The notes below the pieces were generated by a model. That model ran no database searches. It saw only the letters and a program-made list of their open reading frames with translations, and was not told the origin of the DNA. Positions 9,315 through 20,880 of a DNA stretch of 64,000 nt are shown here, one piece after another. Position 1 is the first letter of the stretch. Each line of letters opens with the position of its first letter. The position numbers and the translations under genes were made by a program. Source of the stretch: Candidatus Rhodoferax randersensis (GTDB taxonomy: Bacteria > Pseudomonadota > Gammaproteobacteria > Burkholderiales > Burkholderiaceae_C); contig JADKEH010000046.1 in the NCBI GenBank assembly GCA_016718155.1, positions 1 to 64,000 on the forward strand. The letters are read 5' to 3'.

Positions 9315-10740
9315 GCCAAGTGATCAGCTTTCACCCCGTCGAAGCATTTCGCGAGCGCAGTCGCACCGCCCTCAACGACCCAGGCCAGCGCAAGAATTTT
9401 CGCGGCGCCATGGACTTCTTGCAGGCCAAACGCAGTTCCCAGTTCCCCGACCACGAAGAACTGCAAAGCCTGCGTGAGCTTGGCGCGCGGATTCGCCGTT
9501 ACAGCCTGGCGCACCTGCCGCGCCTGCTTGAGCAGCTCGAAGCCAATCTCAGCGCCAACGGCATTCAGGTGCACTGGGCCCAAAACGGCGACGAGGCCAA
9601 CGCCATTGCGCTGGCCATTGCCAAGCGGGTGCAGGCGCGCCGGGTCATCAAGGGCAAGTCGATGGTGAGCGAAGAGATCGAGTTCAACCACGCCATGCGG
9701 GAGGCGGGCATCGAGGCCCTGGAGTCAGACATGGGCGAGTACATCGTGCAGTTGGCTGACGAGAAGCCCTCGCACATCATCATGCCGGCCATCCACAAGA
9801 CCAAGCAGCAGATTGCCGAGCTGTTCGCGCAGAAGATTCCCGGCGTGGAGTACACCGAGGATGTGGACGCGCTGATCCAGATTGGCCGACGCGAGCTTCG
9901 CCGCAAGTTTGCCGATGCCGACATTGGCCTGTCGGGTGTCAATTTCGCGGTGGCCGAAACCGGCTCCCTGTGCCTGATCGAAAACGAGGGCAACGGGCGC
10001 ATGTGCACCACCGTGCCGCGCGTGCACATTGCTATGACCGGCATTGAGAAGGTGGTGGAGAAGCTCGAACACGTGCCCCCGCTGCTGAGCCTGCTCACAC
10101 GTTCGGCCACCGGCCAGTCGATCACCACCTATGTCAACCTGATCAGCGGCCCGCGCAAGCCTGGCGAGCTTGACGGCCCGCAAGAAGTGCACCTGATCTT
10201 GCTCGACAACGGCCGCACCCAGGCCTATGCCGACGAGCAGTTGCGCGCCACCTTGCAGTGCATCCGCTGCGGCGCCTGCATGAACCACTGCCCGGTGTAC
10301 GCGCGCATTGGCGGCCACGCTTACGGCACCACCTACCCCGGCCCCATCGGCGCCATCATCTCGCCCCACATGCTGGGGCTGGAGTCGACCTACCCGCTGG
10401 CGTTTGCCTCCACCTTGTGCGGTGCCTGCGCCGAGGTGTGCCCGGTCAAGATTCCGATTCCCGACCTGCTGGTGCGCCTGCGCAACGAGGCCCAGGCCCG
10501 CCCTGGCAGTGCCGAGGCCACCCTGCGCGGCAGCGGTGCTGCGCGCACCGCGCTGATCAGCGTCATCTGGCGGTTTTGGGCGCTGATCTACAGCCGTCTG
10601 GGCTTGTACCGCCTGACGTCCTGGTTCCTTAGCCGCGGACGAGCGCTCTCGCCCACCGAGCAAGGCGCCTGGACCCGTAGCCGTACGCCGCTGATCCCGG
10701 CCCCCAAACGGCTGCGCGACTTGTTGCAAGAAAGAAAACC

Positions 10741-10744
<4 letters not shown>
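9311..10744 (+). CDS. lldF: Lactate utilization iron-sulfur protein, LldF/LutB family
   Basis: 477-aa protein with an N-terminal LUD domain (to about residue 300, including VNFAVAETGSLCLIENEGNG) and two ferredoxin-like 4Fe-4S motifs, CIRCGACMNHCPVY and CGACAEVCPVKIP, followed by the LutB C-terminal region. It is the electron-transferring subunit of the LldEFG L-lactate dehydrogenase. The start ATG at 9311 overlaps the lldG stop, and its own stop overlaps the GTG start of the next gene, so all four genes are probably translationally coupled. Confidence 0.9.
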
Positions 10745-13503
<2,759 letters not shown>

Positions 13504-13536
13504 GCCGCAGCCTGCGCAGCACACCCCGAACCTCGC

Positions 13537-13695
13537 CGTCTTCGCAAGCTCGACACATTTTCCCGTCATCGCAAGGCCGACACTTCTTCTCGTCATCGCG
13601 AGCGAAGCGTGGCGATCCATGCTGACGTGCCGAGGCTGCATTTGTTGGCGCGCCGAGGTGGATTGCCGCGTCGGCTGCGCCTCCTCGCAATGACG
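13537..13695. repeat. REP-like repeat: 27-nt direct repeats leading into a large hairpin
   Basis: This fills most of the 310-bp gap between the convergent dld and argH genes. Two imperfect 27-nt direct repeats (13537-13563 and 13564-13590, each opening CGTC(A/T)TCGCAAG) lead into an element starting CGTCATCGCGAGCG at 13591. That element pairs with its inverse, CCTCCTCGCAATGACG, ending at 13695, giving a hairpin of roughly 105 nt with an unpaired centre. A related copy in opposite orientation lies at 17468-17557. No coding content is seen. Confidence 0.6.
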
Positions 13696-13813
13696 GGAGA
13701 GGACAGCGCGTCTTCGATGATGAATGACAGAAAGGGACGTCATGGCAACGACGGAATCGGCGCATCCTTGTGGGGTGGCCGACCACCGAGCCCGGCGCCA
13801 GCCAGAGCGCGGG

Positions 13814-15265
13814 TCAGGCCAGTCGCGCCCGATGCCGCGCAATCTGCGCACGCACCTGTTCCGGTGCCGTGCCGCCCAGGATGTTGCGGGCGTGCAGTGA
13901 GCCGCGCAGCGACAACACGTCGTACACGTCTTTCTCGATGCTCGGGTTGAACTGTTGCAGCACCGTCAGCGGCAGCTCGGATAGATCGACGCTGTGGCTG
14001 ATCGCGGCCTTCACCGCATGGGCCACGGTTTCGTGCGCGTCGCGGAAGGGCAGGCCCTTCTTCACCAGGTAGTCGGCCAGGTCGGTGGCGGTGGCATAGC
14101 CCTTGAGCGCCGCCTGCTCCATGGCGGCCGCATTCACGGTGATGCCGCCTTCCAGTTTGCCGGTGTCGGGATTCAACTGCCCGCCCACCATCTCGGCAAA
14201 GATGCGCAGCGTGTCCTTGAGCGTGTCCACCGTGTCGAACAGTGGCTCCTTGTCTTCCTGGTTGTCCTTGTTGTAGGCCAGCGGCTGGCCCTTCATCAGG
14301 GTGATCAGGCCCATCAGGTGGCCGACCACGCGGCCGGTCTTGCCGCGCGCCAGTTCGGGCACGTCGGGGTTCTTCTTCTGCGGCATGATGGAGCTGCCGG
14401 TGGTGAAGCGGTCGGCGATTTTGATGAAGCCGAAGTTCTGGCTCATCCACAGGATCAGTTCTTCGCTCAGGCGGCTGATGTGCACCATCACCAGCGCGGC
14501 AGCCGCAGTGAATTCGATGGCGAAGTCGCGGTCGCTCACGGCGTCCAGGCTGTTCTGGCAGACGCAGGGCCGCCCCTGCTCATCGACCATGCCCAGGGTG
14601 CGGGCCACGCGTTCGCGGTCCAGCGGGTAGCTGGTGCCGGCCAGGGCGGCGGCCCCCAGCGGCAGGTAGTTGACCCGTTTGCGCACATCGAGCATGCGCT
14701 CGGCATCACGGGCGAACATCTCCACATAGGCCAGCATGTGGTGGCCAAAGCTCACCGGCTGCGCCACCTGCAGGTGGGTGAAACCGGGCAGGATCACGTC
14801 GACGTTGTGCTCGGCCACCGTCAGCAGCGCTTTTTGCAGGTCGCTCAGCAGGGTGCCGAGGATGTCGATCTCGCCGCGCAGCCACAGGCGCACATCGGTG
14901 GCCACCTGGTCGTTGCGGCTGCGCCCGGTGTGCAGGCGCTTGCCGGCGTCGCCCACCAGTTGCGTCAGGCGCGCCTCGATGTTGAGGTGCACGTCTTCGA
15001 GGTCCAGCTTCCATTCAAAGCTGCCGGTCTCGATTTCGGCGGTGATCTGGGCCATCCCGTTCTGGATGGACGCCAGGTCGGCTGCGTTGATGATCTTTTG
15101 CGCCGCCAGCATCTCGGCATGCGCCAGCGAACCGGTGATGTCCGCGTGCCACAGCCGCTTGTCAAAAAACACGCTGGCGGTGTAGCGCTTGACCAGGTCG
15201 CTCATGGGCTCGGAGAACAGCGCCGACCACGCTTGGGACTTCTTGTCGAATTGGTTCTTTGGCAT
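13814..15265 (-). CDS. argH: Argininosuccinate lyase
   Basis: 483-aa enzyme that splits argininosuccinate into arginine and fumarate, the last step of arginine synthesis. The fumarase/aspartase-superfamily signature GSSIMPQKKNPD is present, along with HTGRSRNDQVATDVRLW and the substrate-binding region PGFTHLQVAQP. Length is as expected. I start at MPKNQFDKKSQAW (ATG at 15265), which matches the usual N-terminus, rather than six codons upstream. It is divergent from the algZ-like kinase (106-bp shared promoter region) and convergent with dld. Confidence 0.95.
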   Translation of the reverse strand: MPKNQFDKKSQAWSALFSEPMSDLVKRYTASVFFDKRLWHADITGSLAHAEMLAAQKIINAADLASIQNGMAQITAEIETGSFEWKLDLEDVHLNIEARLTQLVGDAGKRLHTGRSRNDQVATDVRLWLRGEIDILGTLLSDLQKALLTVAEHNVDVILPGFTHLQVAQPVSFGHHMLAYVEMFARDAERMLDVRKRVNYLPLGAAALAGTSYPLDRERVARTLGMVDEQGRPCVCQNSLDAVSDRDFAIEFTAAAALVMVHISRLSEELILWMSQNFGFIKIADRFTTGSSIMPQKKNPDVPELARGKTGRVVGHLMGLITLMKGQPLAYNKDNQEDKEPLFDTVDTLKDTLRIFAEMVGGQLNPDTGKLEGGITVNAAAMEQAALKGYATATDLADYLVKKGLPFRDAHETVAHAVKAAISHSVDLSELPLTVLQQFNPSIEKDVYDVLSLRGSLHARNILGGTAPEQVRAQIARHRARLA

Positions 15266-15371
15266 GCGGGATTGGCTGCGCACGGTGGCGTGCGCACGCC
15301 CTCGTTGAGTTGGGACGGGAGATCATCAATAATCAGCTTCGGTGGCAGCAACGCACCCAACCCGATTTGCG

Positions 15372-16409
15372 ATGAAAGACACCCAAATTCTATCGGCCTT
15401 CGCTGACCTGACCGTAGCGCCCACGCCGCGGCCGGCTGAAACCGCGCTGGTGTTTGACGCCTGCCACGTGGGTGTGGTGCTGCGCGCGGTGTGTGTGGTG
15501 GAGGCCGTGGTGGCGGTGGCGGCGATGTTCGTGGCCGCAAGCCCGGTGGAGTGGCTGGTGCGCCTGTCCCTGCTCACTGGTGGCGCCCTGCCTGCCACGC
15601 TGCTGTGGTTGATTTCTGCATGCAGCCTCAAGAACGTGCTGGCGCGCCTGCCGAGTCGGACCCAATACCTTGCGGGTGCGGCCCTGGGCGCCATGGCCGG
15701 CTTGTTTTGCGCGGCGGTGTTGTGGCTGGTTGGGTTGCTGGAGTCGGCGCCTTGGATCGCCAGTGCCTTCTCCGGCATGTTGCTGGCCTCGGCGCTGGTG
15801 GCAGCGCTGGTGCTGCGCGCGCGGGGGCAGATGCCGGCGGCCACGGCGGCCCGCCTGTCGGAACTGCAGTCGCGCATACGGCCGCACTTTCTGTTCAACA
15901 CGCTCAACAGCGCCATCGCGCTGGTGCGGGCGGAGCCCGCCAAGGCCGAGACGCTGCTCGAAGACCTGAGCGACTTGTTTCGCCACGCACTGGTGGACCA
16001 TGGCCCGTCGGTCACGCTGGCTGAAGAGACGGTGCTGGTGCGCCGCTACCTGGACATCGAGAAAGTGCGCTTTGGCGAGCGTTTGCGCGTCGAGTGGAGC
16101 CTGGACCCCAATGCCGAGCAGGCGCGGTTGCCGCCGATGCTGTTGCAGCCGCTGGTGGAAAATGCCGTCAAACACGGCGTTGAGCCCTGCCAAAGCGGGG
16201 CCGACATCCGCATCTCGACCCAGCGGCGCGGCTCCACGGTGGTGATCAAGGTGACCAACAGCGTGCCGGCCGGGGCAGGGGAACCCGGCAATGGCCTGGC
16301 GCTGGCCAACGTGCGCGATCGACTGAGCCTGTTGCACGACTTGCAAGGGCAATTTCAGAGTGCGCTGAAGAATGGCGTCTACCAGGTGCGCATCGAGGTG
16401 CCGGCCTGA
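15372..16409 (+). CDS. algZ: Sensor histidine kinase, LytS/AlgZ (FimS) family
   Basis: 345-aa inner-membrane protein. The N-terminal half has about four hydrophobic segments; the C-terminal half is a His_kinase domain (SRIRPHFLFNTLNSAIALV, likely phospho-acceptor His in RPHFLFN) plus an ATPase domain with the N box QPLVENAVKHGV. These kinases lack a classical dimerisation domain. It forms a pair with the LytTR regulator 18 bp downstream. Order argH-algZ-algR with hemCD nearby parallels Pseudomonas, where AlgZ/AlgR controls alginate, type IV pili and virulence; targets here are unknown. The ATG at 15372 was chosen over an in-frame GTG at 15342. Confidence 0.85.
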   Translation: MKDTQILSAFADLTVAPTPRPAETALVFDACHVGVVLRAVCVVEAVVAVAAMFVAASPVEWLVRLSLLTGGALPATLLWLISACSLKNVLARLPSRTQYLAGAALGAMAGLFCAAVLWLVGLLESAPWIASAFSGMLLASALVAALVLRARGQMPAATAARLSELQSRIRPHFLFNTLNSAIALVRAEPAKAETLLEDLSDLFRHALVDHGPSVTLAEETVLVRRYLDIEKVRFGERLRVEWSLDPNAEQARLPPMLLQPLVENAVKHGVEPCQSGADIRISTQRRGSTVVIKVTNSVPAGAGEPGNGLALANVRDRLSLLHDLQGQFQSALKNGVYQVRIEVPA

Positions 16410-16427
16410 CACAAGGAGAGGTGGCCC

Positions 16428-17168
16428 ATGAGCTTGAAGGTCCTGATCGTTGACGATGAGCCGCTGGCCCGTGCGCGCCTGCGCACGCTGCTGGGTGACT
16501 GCAAGTCGCCGACTGCCATGGTGGAAGGCGAGGCCGCCAACGCCACCCAGGCCATCGAGGCCTTGCGCCGCCAGCATTTCGATCTGGCGCTGCTCGACAT
16601 CCACATGCCTGGCGCCGACGGTCTGACGCTGGCGCAGACCCTGCGCACCTTGCCCGATGCGCCCGCCGTGGTGTTTGTCACCGCCCACGCAGAACATGCG
16701 GTGCAGGCCTTCGAGCTGGAGGCCGCCGACTATCTGACCAAGCCGGTGCGCTTGGAGCGCTTGCAGACGGCGCTACAAAAAGTAGAGCGAGCGACGCAGG
16801 CTAGGCGAGGGTTCAAGGCTGACGAGCCGGAGGAGGTGCTGATCATTCAGGACCGCGGCCGAACCGAGCGCGTGCCCCTGTCACAGGTGCTGTACTTCAA
16901 GGCCGAGCTGAAGTACGTCACCGTGCGCACGGCTGCCAAGAGCTACATTCTGGACGGCTCGCTTAGTGAACTTGAGGAGCGCTACCGCGCGGCCTTCATG
17001 CGCATCCACCGCAATGCCCTGATTGCGCGGCGCGCGGTGCGCGCCCTGGAAAAGCACTTCGATGCCGACGAGGGCGATGGTTGGGCGGTGCGGCTCAATG
17101 GCGTTGACGAGTTGCTGGCGGTGTCGCGGCGGCAACTGGCGGCGGTGCGGGAGGTGATTGCTTCGTAG
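16428..17168 (+). CDS. algR: LytTR-type response regulator, AlgR family
   Basis: 246-aa regulator. The receiver domain (1-120) shows VDDEPLARARL, phospho-acceptor Asp in LALLDIHMPGADG and the conserved Lys in ADYLTKPVRLERL. The LytTR DNA-binding domain (about 140-240) contains VLYFKAELKYVTVRT and FMRIHRNALIARRAV. A good ribosome site (AAGGAGAGG) lies 7 bases before the ATG. It is the second gene of the two-component operon and is followed by a repeat-rich, non-coding 0.7 kb. Confidence 0.88.
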   Translation: MSLKVLIVDDEPLARARLRTLLGDCKSPTAMVEGEAANATQAIEALRRQHFDLALLDIHMPGADGLTLAQTLRTLPDAPAVVFVTAHAEHAVQAFELEAADYLTKPVRLERLQTALQKVERATQARRGFKADEPEEVLIIQDRGRTERVPLSQVLYFKAELKYVTVRTAAKSYILDGSLSELEERYRAAFMRIHRNALIARRAVRALEKHFDADEGDGWAVRLNGVDELLAVSRRQLAAVREVIAS

Positions 17169-17196
17169 TTTTTTTGCGTTGCACTCGGCTGTTTTT

Positions 17197-17254
17197 TTAA
17201 CACACCCCCTATCCCCCAGCCCCTTTCCACCCTCGCCAGGGCGGAAAGGGGAGC
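17197..17254. repeat. Left arm of an inverted palindromic repeat pair
   Basis: Starts with TTAACACACCCCCTATCCCC and ends at GGGGAGCC. Its inner half is itself a hairpin: CCCCTTTCC(A)CCCT, loop CGCC, AGGG(C)GGAAAGGGG. It matches the reverse complement of 17763-17822 except for a 2-base length change in the C run and one substitution. It lies 28 bp after the algR stop next to T-runs, so it could also act as a terminator. Confidence 0.75.
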
Positions 17255-17350
17255 CTCATTTTGCTTCTGGTGTCCGGCAACGGGTCAACCGGGAGCTGTT
17301 GAAATCGGGGTTGGCGCGGCAAGAACTCAGGGTGCGAGTTCCGAGCGCCG

Positions 17351-17428
17351 GAGGCTGAGGCTGGGGTTGAGGTTGAGGTTGAGGTTGAGGTTGAGGTTGA
17401 GGTTGAGGTTGAGGTTGAGGCTGAGGCG
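17351..17428. repeat. Hexanucleotide microsatellite (GAGGTT)n
   Basis: About 13 tandem six-base units: GAGGCT twice, GGGGTT, eight perfect GAGGTT (17369-17416), GAGGCT and GAGGCG. It sits between the two arms of the inverted repeat pair. In translation it gives only low-complexity dipeptide runs, and I see no gene here. Confidence 0.85.
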
Positions 17429-17467
17429 GTCGATTGTCGAGTGTTCCACCATTCACGACAGAGATTG

Positions 17468-17557
17468 CCGTCATTGCGAGGAGGCGCAGCCGACGCGGCA
17501 ATCCACCTGCGCACACCAGCATGGATCGCCACGGCTTGTCGGCCTCGTGAAGACGGG
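17468..17557. repeat. Second copy of the 13.6-kb REP-like repeat, opposite orientation
   Basis: Begins CCGTCATTGCGAGGAGGCGC and includes GCGGCAATCCACC and ATGGATCGCCACG. These blocks match the reverse complement of the element at 13591-13695, though the central spacer differs. Both copies lie between convergent genes. Confidence 0.6.
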
Positions 17558-17762
17558 GATGGGTTCTCGTTGGCTTGTGCCATCAATGCCTGAAAGATCA
17601 GCAACGGAAAGTCCGTTCTCGTCGCTGGCGCGCAGCGGCCAGCCAGCGTGTGCGCCGCCACATCGGAACCAGCTACGACCGATTGCGACCCATCTTGCAC
17701 AGCGGTAGCAGTCGCGACATTCGCGCCGTGGAAGCCTTCCCAGATGGCCAGCCACCAAATGT

Positions 17763-17822
17763 GGCTCCCCTTTCCGCCCTGGCGAGGGTGGAAAGGGGCG
17801 GGGGGGATAGGGGGTGTGTTAA
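17763..17822. repeat. Right arm of an inverted palindromic repeat pair
   Basis: Reverse complement of the left arm (17197-17254), with a run of seven G where the left arm has five C. It ends ...GGGGGTGTGTTAA. The two arms face each other across a 626-bp span between the convergent algR and ppc genes. The DNA between them holds the hexamer repeat, the REP-like copy and about 200 bp (17560-17760) in which I recognise nothing. Confidence 0.75.
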
Positions 17823-17877
17823 GAGAGCATTGGCCGAGCACACGGCCGTACCCTCGACAGGCGCAGCACTGAGCACC

Positions 17878-20778
17878 CTAACCGGTATTCCTCAACCCGG
17901 CCGCAATCCCGTTGATCGAGATGTGAATGCCGCGCTGCACGCGCTCGTCGGCTTGGCCGGCGCGGTAGCGCCGCACCAGCTCCACCTGCAGGTGGTGCAG
18001 CGGGTCGATGTACGGGAAGCGGTGCCGGATGGAACGCTGCAGCGCGGCGTTGTTGGCCAGGCGCTGCTTGTCGCCAGTGATCAGCGTCAGCGCGCTCACG
18101 GTGCGGTGCCACTCGGCCTCGATCATGCCGAACACTTTTTTGCGCAGACGCGCGTCGCCTACCAGTTCGGCGTAGCGCGAAGCCAGCGCCAGGTCGCTCT
18201 TGGCCAGCACCATGTCCATGTTGGACAGCAGGGTGCGAAAGAACGGCCATTGCTTGCACATCTTTTGCAGCAAGGCCAGCCGCTCTTTTTCGGAAGGGGG
18301 CTTGTCGCCCTGCTTGAGAAAGGCTTCCACCGCGCTGCCAAAGCCATACCAGCCGGGTAGCGTCAGGCGGCATTGGCCCCAGCTAAAGCCCCAGGGAATG
18401 GCGCGCAAGTCCTCGATCTTGTGGCTGGCCTTGCGCGAGGCAGGTCGCGAGCCGATGTTGAGTTCGGCAATTTCGCGCAGCGGCGTGGCGCCAAAGAAGT
18501 AATCGGCAAAGCCCGGGGTCTCGTAGACCAGCGCGCGGTAGCTGGCCATGCTTAAGTGCGACAACTCCGCCGCAGCGGCCAGGTAGGCCGGGGTAGCGGA
18601 CTTGGTCGGCTGCAGCAGCGTGGCCTCCAGCGTGGCCGCCACCAGCGTTTCGAGGTTGCGCCGGCCGATCTCGGGGTTGGCGTATTTGGAGCCAATCACC
18701 TCGCCCTGTTCGGTCAACCGGATTTGCCCGCGCACGGTGCCGGGGGGCTGCGCCAGAATGGCCTGGTAGCTCGGGCCACCGCCGCGCCCCACCGTGCCGC
18801 CGCGACCATGGAACATCCGTAAGCCAATGCCGCGTCCGGTCTTGCTGGTGCGGGCCACCTCGTCGAATAACTCGACCAGGGCAATCTCCGCCCGGTACAA
18901 CTCCCAGTTGCTGGTGAAGATGCCACCGTCCTTGTTGCTGTCGGAGTAGCCCAGCATGATGTCCTGCTCGTGGTACTGATCCGGTCGAGCCCGCGCGATC
19001 AGTTCCTTGATGCCTGGCAGGGCGTAGAAGTCGCGCATGATGGTCGGCGCGTTGCGCAGGTCCTCGATGGTCTCGAACAGCGGCACCACGATCAGGTCGG
19101 CCGTGGCGCGGCCCTGTACCGGTTCGGGCTCGATCTGGGGGTCGAGCGGTCCGACCAGCAGGCCGACTTCCTTTTGCAGCAGCAACACTTCGAGCAGGTC
19201 GCTGACGGTCTCGGTGTGGCTGATGATGTAGTGGCGAATCGCCTGCACGCCAAAACTGTCGCGCATCTGCCGGGCGGCCTCGAAGATCGCCAGTTCGCCT
19301 TGTGCCAGGGCGCTGTACTCGGTGCCCTGCACACGCAGCGCGCGTGGGTCGTTCAACAGGGACAGCAGCAGCGCGCGCTTGGCGGGTTCATCAAGCCCCG
19401 CGTAGCTGGGCTCGACACGCGCTGCCGCCAGCAGTTCGGCGACGACTTCTTCATGCTTGTCGGAGCTTTGACGCAGGTCTACGGTGGTGAGGTGAAAACC
19501 AAACACATCGACCGCGCGCAGCAGTGGGTTCAGGCGCTGCGTCACCAGTGCGCTGCCGTGGTTGGACAAGAGCGATGCCTTGATGACGCGCAGGTCGTCC
19601 AGGAACTCCTCGCAGCGTGCGTAGGCGTTCTGCGGTGCCACGGCGTGGCGGGCCGCCTCGCCACCCGTCAAGTCCTTGAGCGTGGCGGCCAGTCGGGCAT
19701 AGATGCCGGTCAAGGCACGTCGGTAGGGTTCGTCCTGGCGGTGGGCGTTGGTGTCGGGGGAGCGGTCGGCCAGCGCCTGCATCTCGGGGCTGCAGTGGGC
19801 CAGCATGGCCGATACCGACAGTTCGCCGCCGAGGTAGTGCACCTCGGTCAGGTAGTGGCGCAGCACCAGTTCGGCTTGGCGGCTCATGGCGTAGCGCAAG
19901 GTGTCGGCGCTGACGTTGGGGTTGCCGTCGCGGTCGCCGCCGATCCACTGGCCCATGCGCAGGAAACTCGCCACCGGGTGATGACCCAGCTCGGCTTCCA
20001 GGTCGGCGTACAGCTTAGGGATCTCGCGCAGGAAGGTGGTCTCGTAATAGCTCAGGGCGTTCTCGATTTCGTCGGCCACGGTGAGCTTGGTGAAGCGCAG
20101 CAAGCGGGTCTGCCAGAGCTGCATCACGCGGGCGCGCATCTGGGCCTCGTTGGCGGCCAGCTCGCGCGGGGTGAGGGCGTCCTTGCGGCTGTCGATGGCC
20201 TGTGCATGCAGCTTGATGTCGTCGCGCGTCTCCAGCAGGTGGGCGATCTCGCGCTCGGCGTCCAGAATGCTCTTGCGCTGCACTTCGGTCGGGTGGGCGG
20301 TCAACACGGGCGAGATGAAACTGCCCTGCAGCGTGTGAGCGATGGTCTTGGGCGCGATGCCGGCCCAGCGCAGGCGCGCCAGGGCCACCTCGATGCTGCC
20401 CTCCTGCGTGTCGCCCGCGCGCTCATGCACCGCGCGACGTCGGATGTGGTGGCGGTCTTCCGCCAGGTTGGCCAGGTGGCTGAAGTACGTAAAGGCGCGA
20501 ATCACACTCACGGTCTGGTCGCCGCTGAGGCTCTTGAGCAACTTCTTGAGGGTCTTGTCGGCTTCGTGGTCGGCGTCGCGCCGAAACGCCACCGAGAGCT
20601 TGCGGATCTGTTCGATCAACTCGAACGCGGGCACACCTTCCTGCTCGCGGATCACATCCCCCAGCAGTCGTCCGAGCAGCCGGATGTCTTCTACCAGTGG
20701 GCGCTCGTTGTTCTTGGCCGAGGTCTTGGCGCGAGACTTGTCCAGGTCGGAGGGGGCGGTGGCGGCGGTGCTGTTCAT
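17878..20778 (-). CDS. ppc: Phosphoenolpyruvate carboxylase
   Basis: 966-aa anaplerotic enzyme that carboxylates phosphoenolpyruvate with bicarbonate to oxaloacetate. Diagnostic motifs are VLTAHPTEVQRKS (catalytic His), GYSDSNKDGG, FHGRGGTVGRGGGPS (glycine-rich loop), and the invariant C-terminus ending GIAAGLRNTG. ATG 20778 (MNSTAATAPSDLDK) is preferred: longer in-frame extensions run into the divergent hemC. The first 25 residues are family-variable. The 102-bp gap to hemC must hold both promoters. Confidence 0.96.
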   Translation of the reverse strand: MNSTAATAPSDLDKSRAKTSAKNNERPLVEDIRLLGRLLGDVIREQEGVPAFELIEQIRKLSVAFRRDADHEADKTLKKLLKSLSGDQTVSVIRAFTYFSHLANLAEDRHHIRRRAVHERAGDTQEGSIEVALARLRWAGIAPKTIAHTLQGSFISPVLTAHPTEVQRKSILDAEREIAHLLETRDDIKLHAQAIDSRKDALTPRELAANEAQMRARVMQLWQTRLLRFTKLTVADEIENALSYYETTFLREIPKLYADLEAELGHHPVASFLRMGQWIGGDRDGNPNVSADTLRYAMSRQAELVLRHYLTEVHYLGGELSVSAMLAHCSPEMQALADRSPDTNAHRQDEPYRRALTGIYARLAATLKDLTGGEAARHAVAPQNAYARCEEFLDDLRVIKASLLSNHGSALVTQRLNPLLRAVDVFGFHLTTVDLRQSSDKHEEVVAELLAAARVEPSYAGLDEPAKRALLLSLLNDPRALRVQGTEYSALAQGELAIFEAARQMRDSFGVQAIRHYIISHTETVSDLLEVLLLQKEVGLLVGPLDPQIEPEPVQGRATADLIVVPLFETIEDLRNAPTIMRDFYALPGIKELIARARPDQYHEQDIMLGYSDSNKDGGIFTSNWELYRAEIALVELFDEVARTSKTGRGIGLRMFHGRGGTVGRGGGPSYQAILAQPPGTVRGQIRLTEQGEVIGSKYANPEIGRRNLETLVAATLEATLLQPTKSATPAYLAAAAELSHLSMASYRALVYETPGFADYFFGATPLREIAELNIGSRPASRKASHKIEDLRAIPWGFSWGQCRLTLPGWYGFGSAVEAFLKQGDKPPSEKERLALLQKMCKQWPFFRTLLSNMDMVLAKSDLALASRYAELVGDARLRKKVFGMIEAEWHRTVSALTLITGDKQRLANNAALQRSIRHRFPYIDPLHHLQVELVRRYRAGQADERVQRGIHISINGIAAGLRNTG

Positions 20779-20880
20779 GGCGTCAATCCGGGGTGTGGTA
20801 CAGGCAGAGCGGGGCAGTGGCCATGCTAGCATTGCCAGTTCACCAAAGTTTACAAACAGGTTACGGCCTGAACCCCCCCC

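Noticed and set aside
13504..13813. Possible tRNA or small protein gene between dld and argH
   Set aside because: The pairing pattern is a palindromic repeat, with no cloverleaf arms or TpsiC-like loop, and the frames have no coding character.
17351..17428. Possible CRISPR-like array
   Set aside because: Units are six bases, directly tandem and without spacers; this is a microsatellite.
17209..17841. 210-codon minus-strand open frame between algR and ppc
   Set aside because: It runs through both inverted repeat arms, the hexamer repeat (giving a Ser-Thr run) and a REP-like copy. There is no ribosome site, family resemblance or conserved domain, so it is a by-product of high GC and repeats.
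18970..20829. 619-codon plus-strand open frame opposite ppc
   Set aside because: Antisense artefact: ppc on the other strand is complete, with all catalytic motifs.
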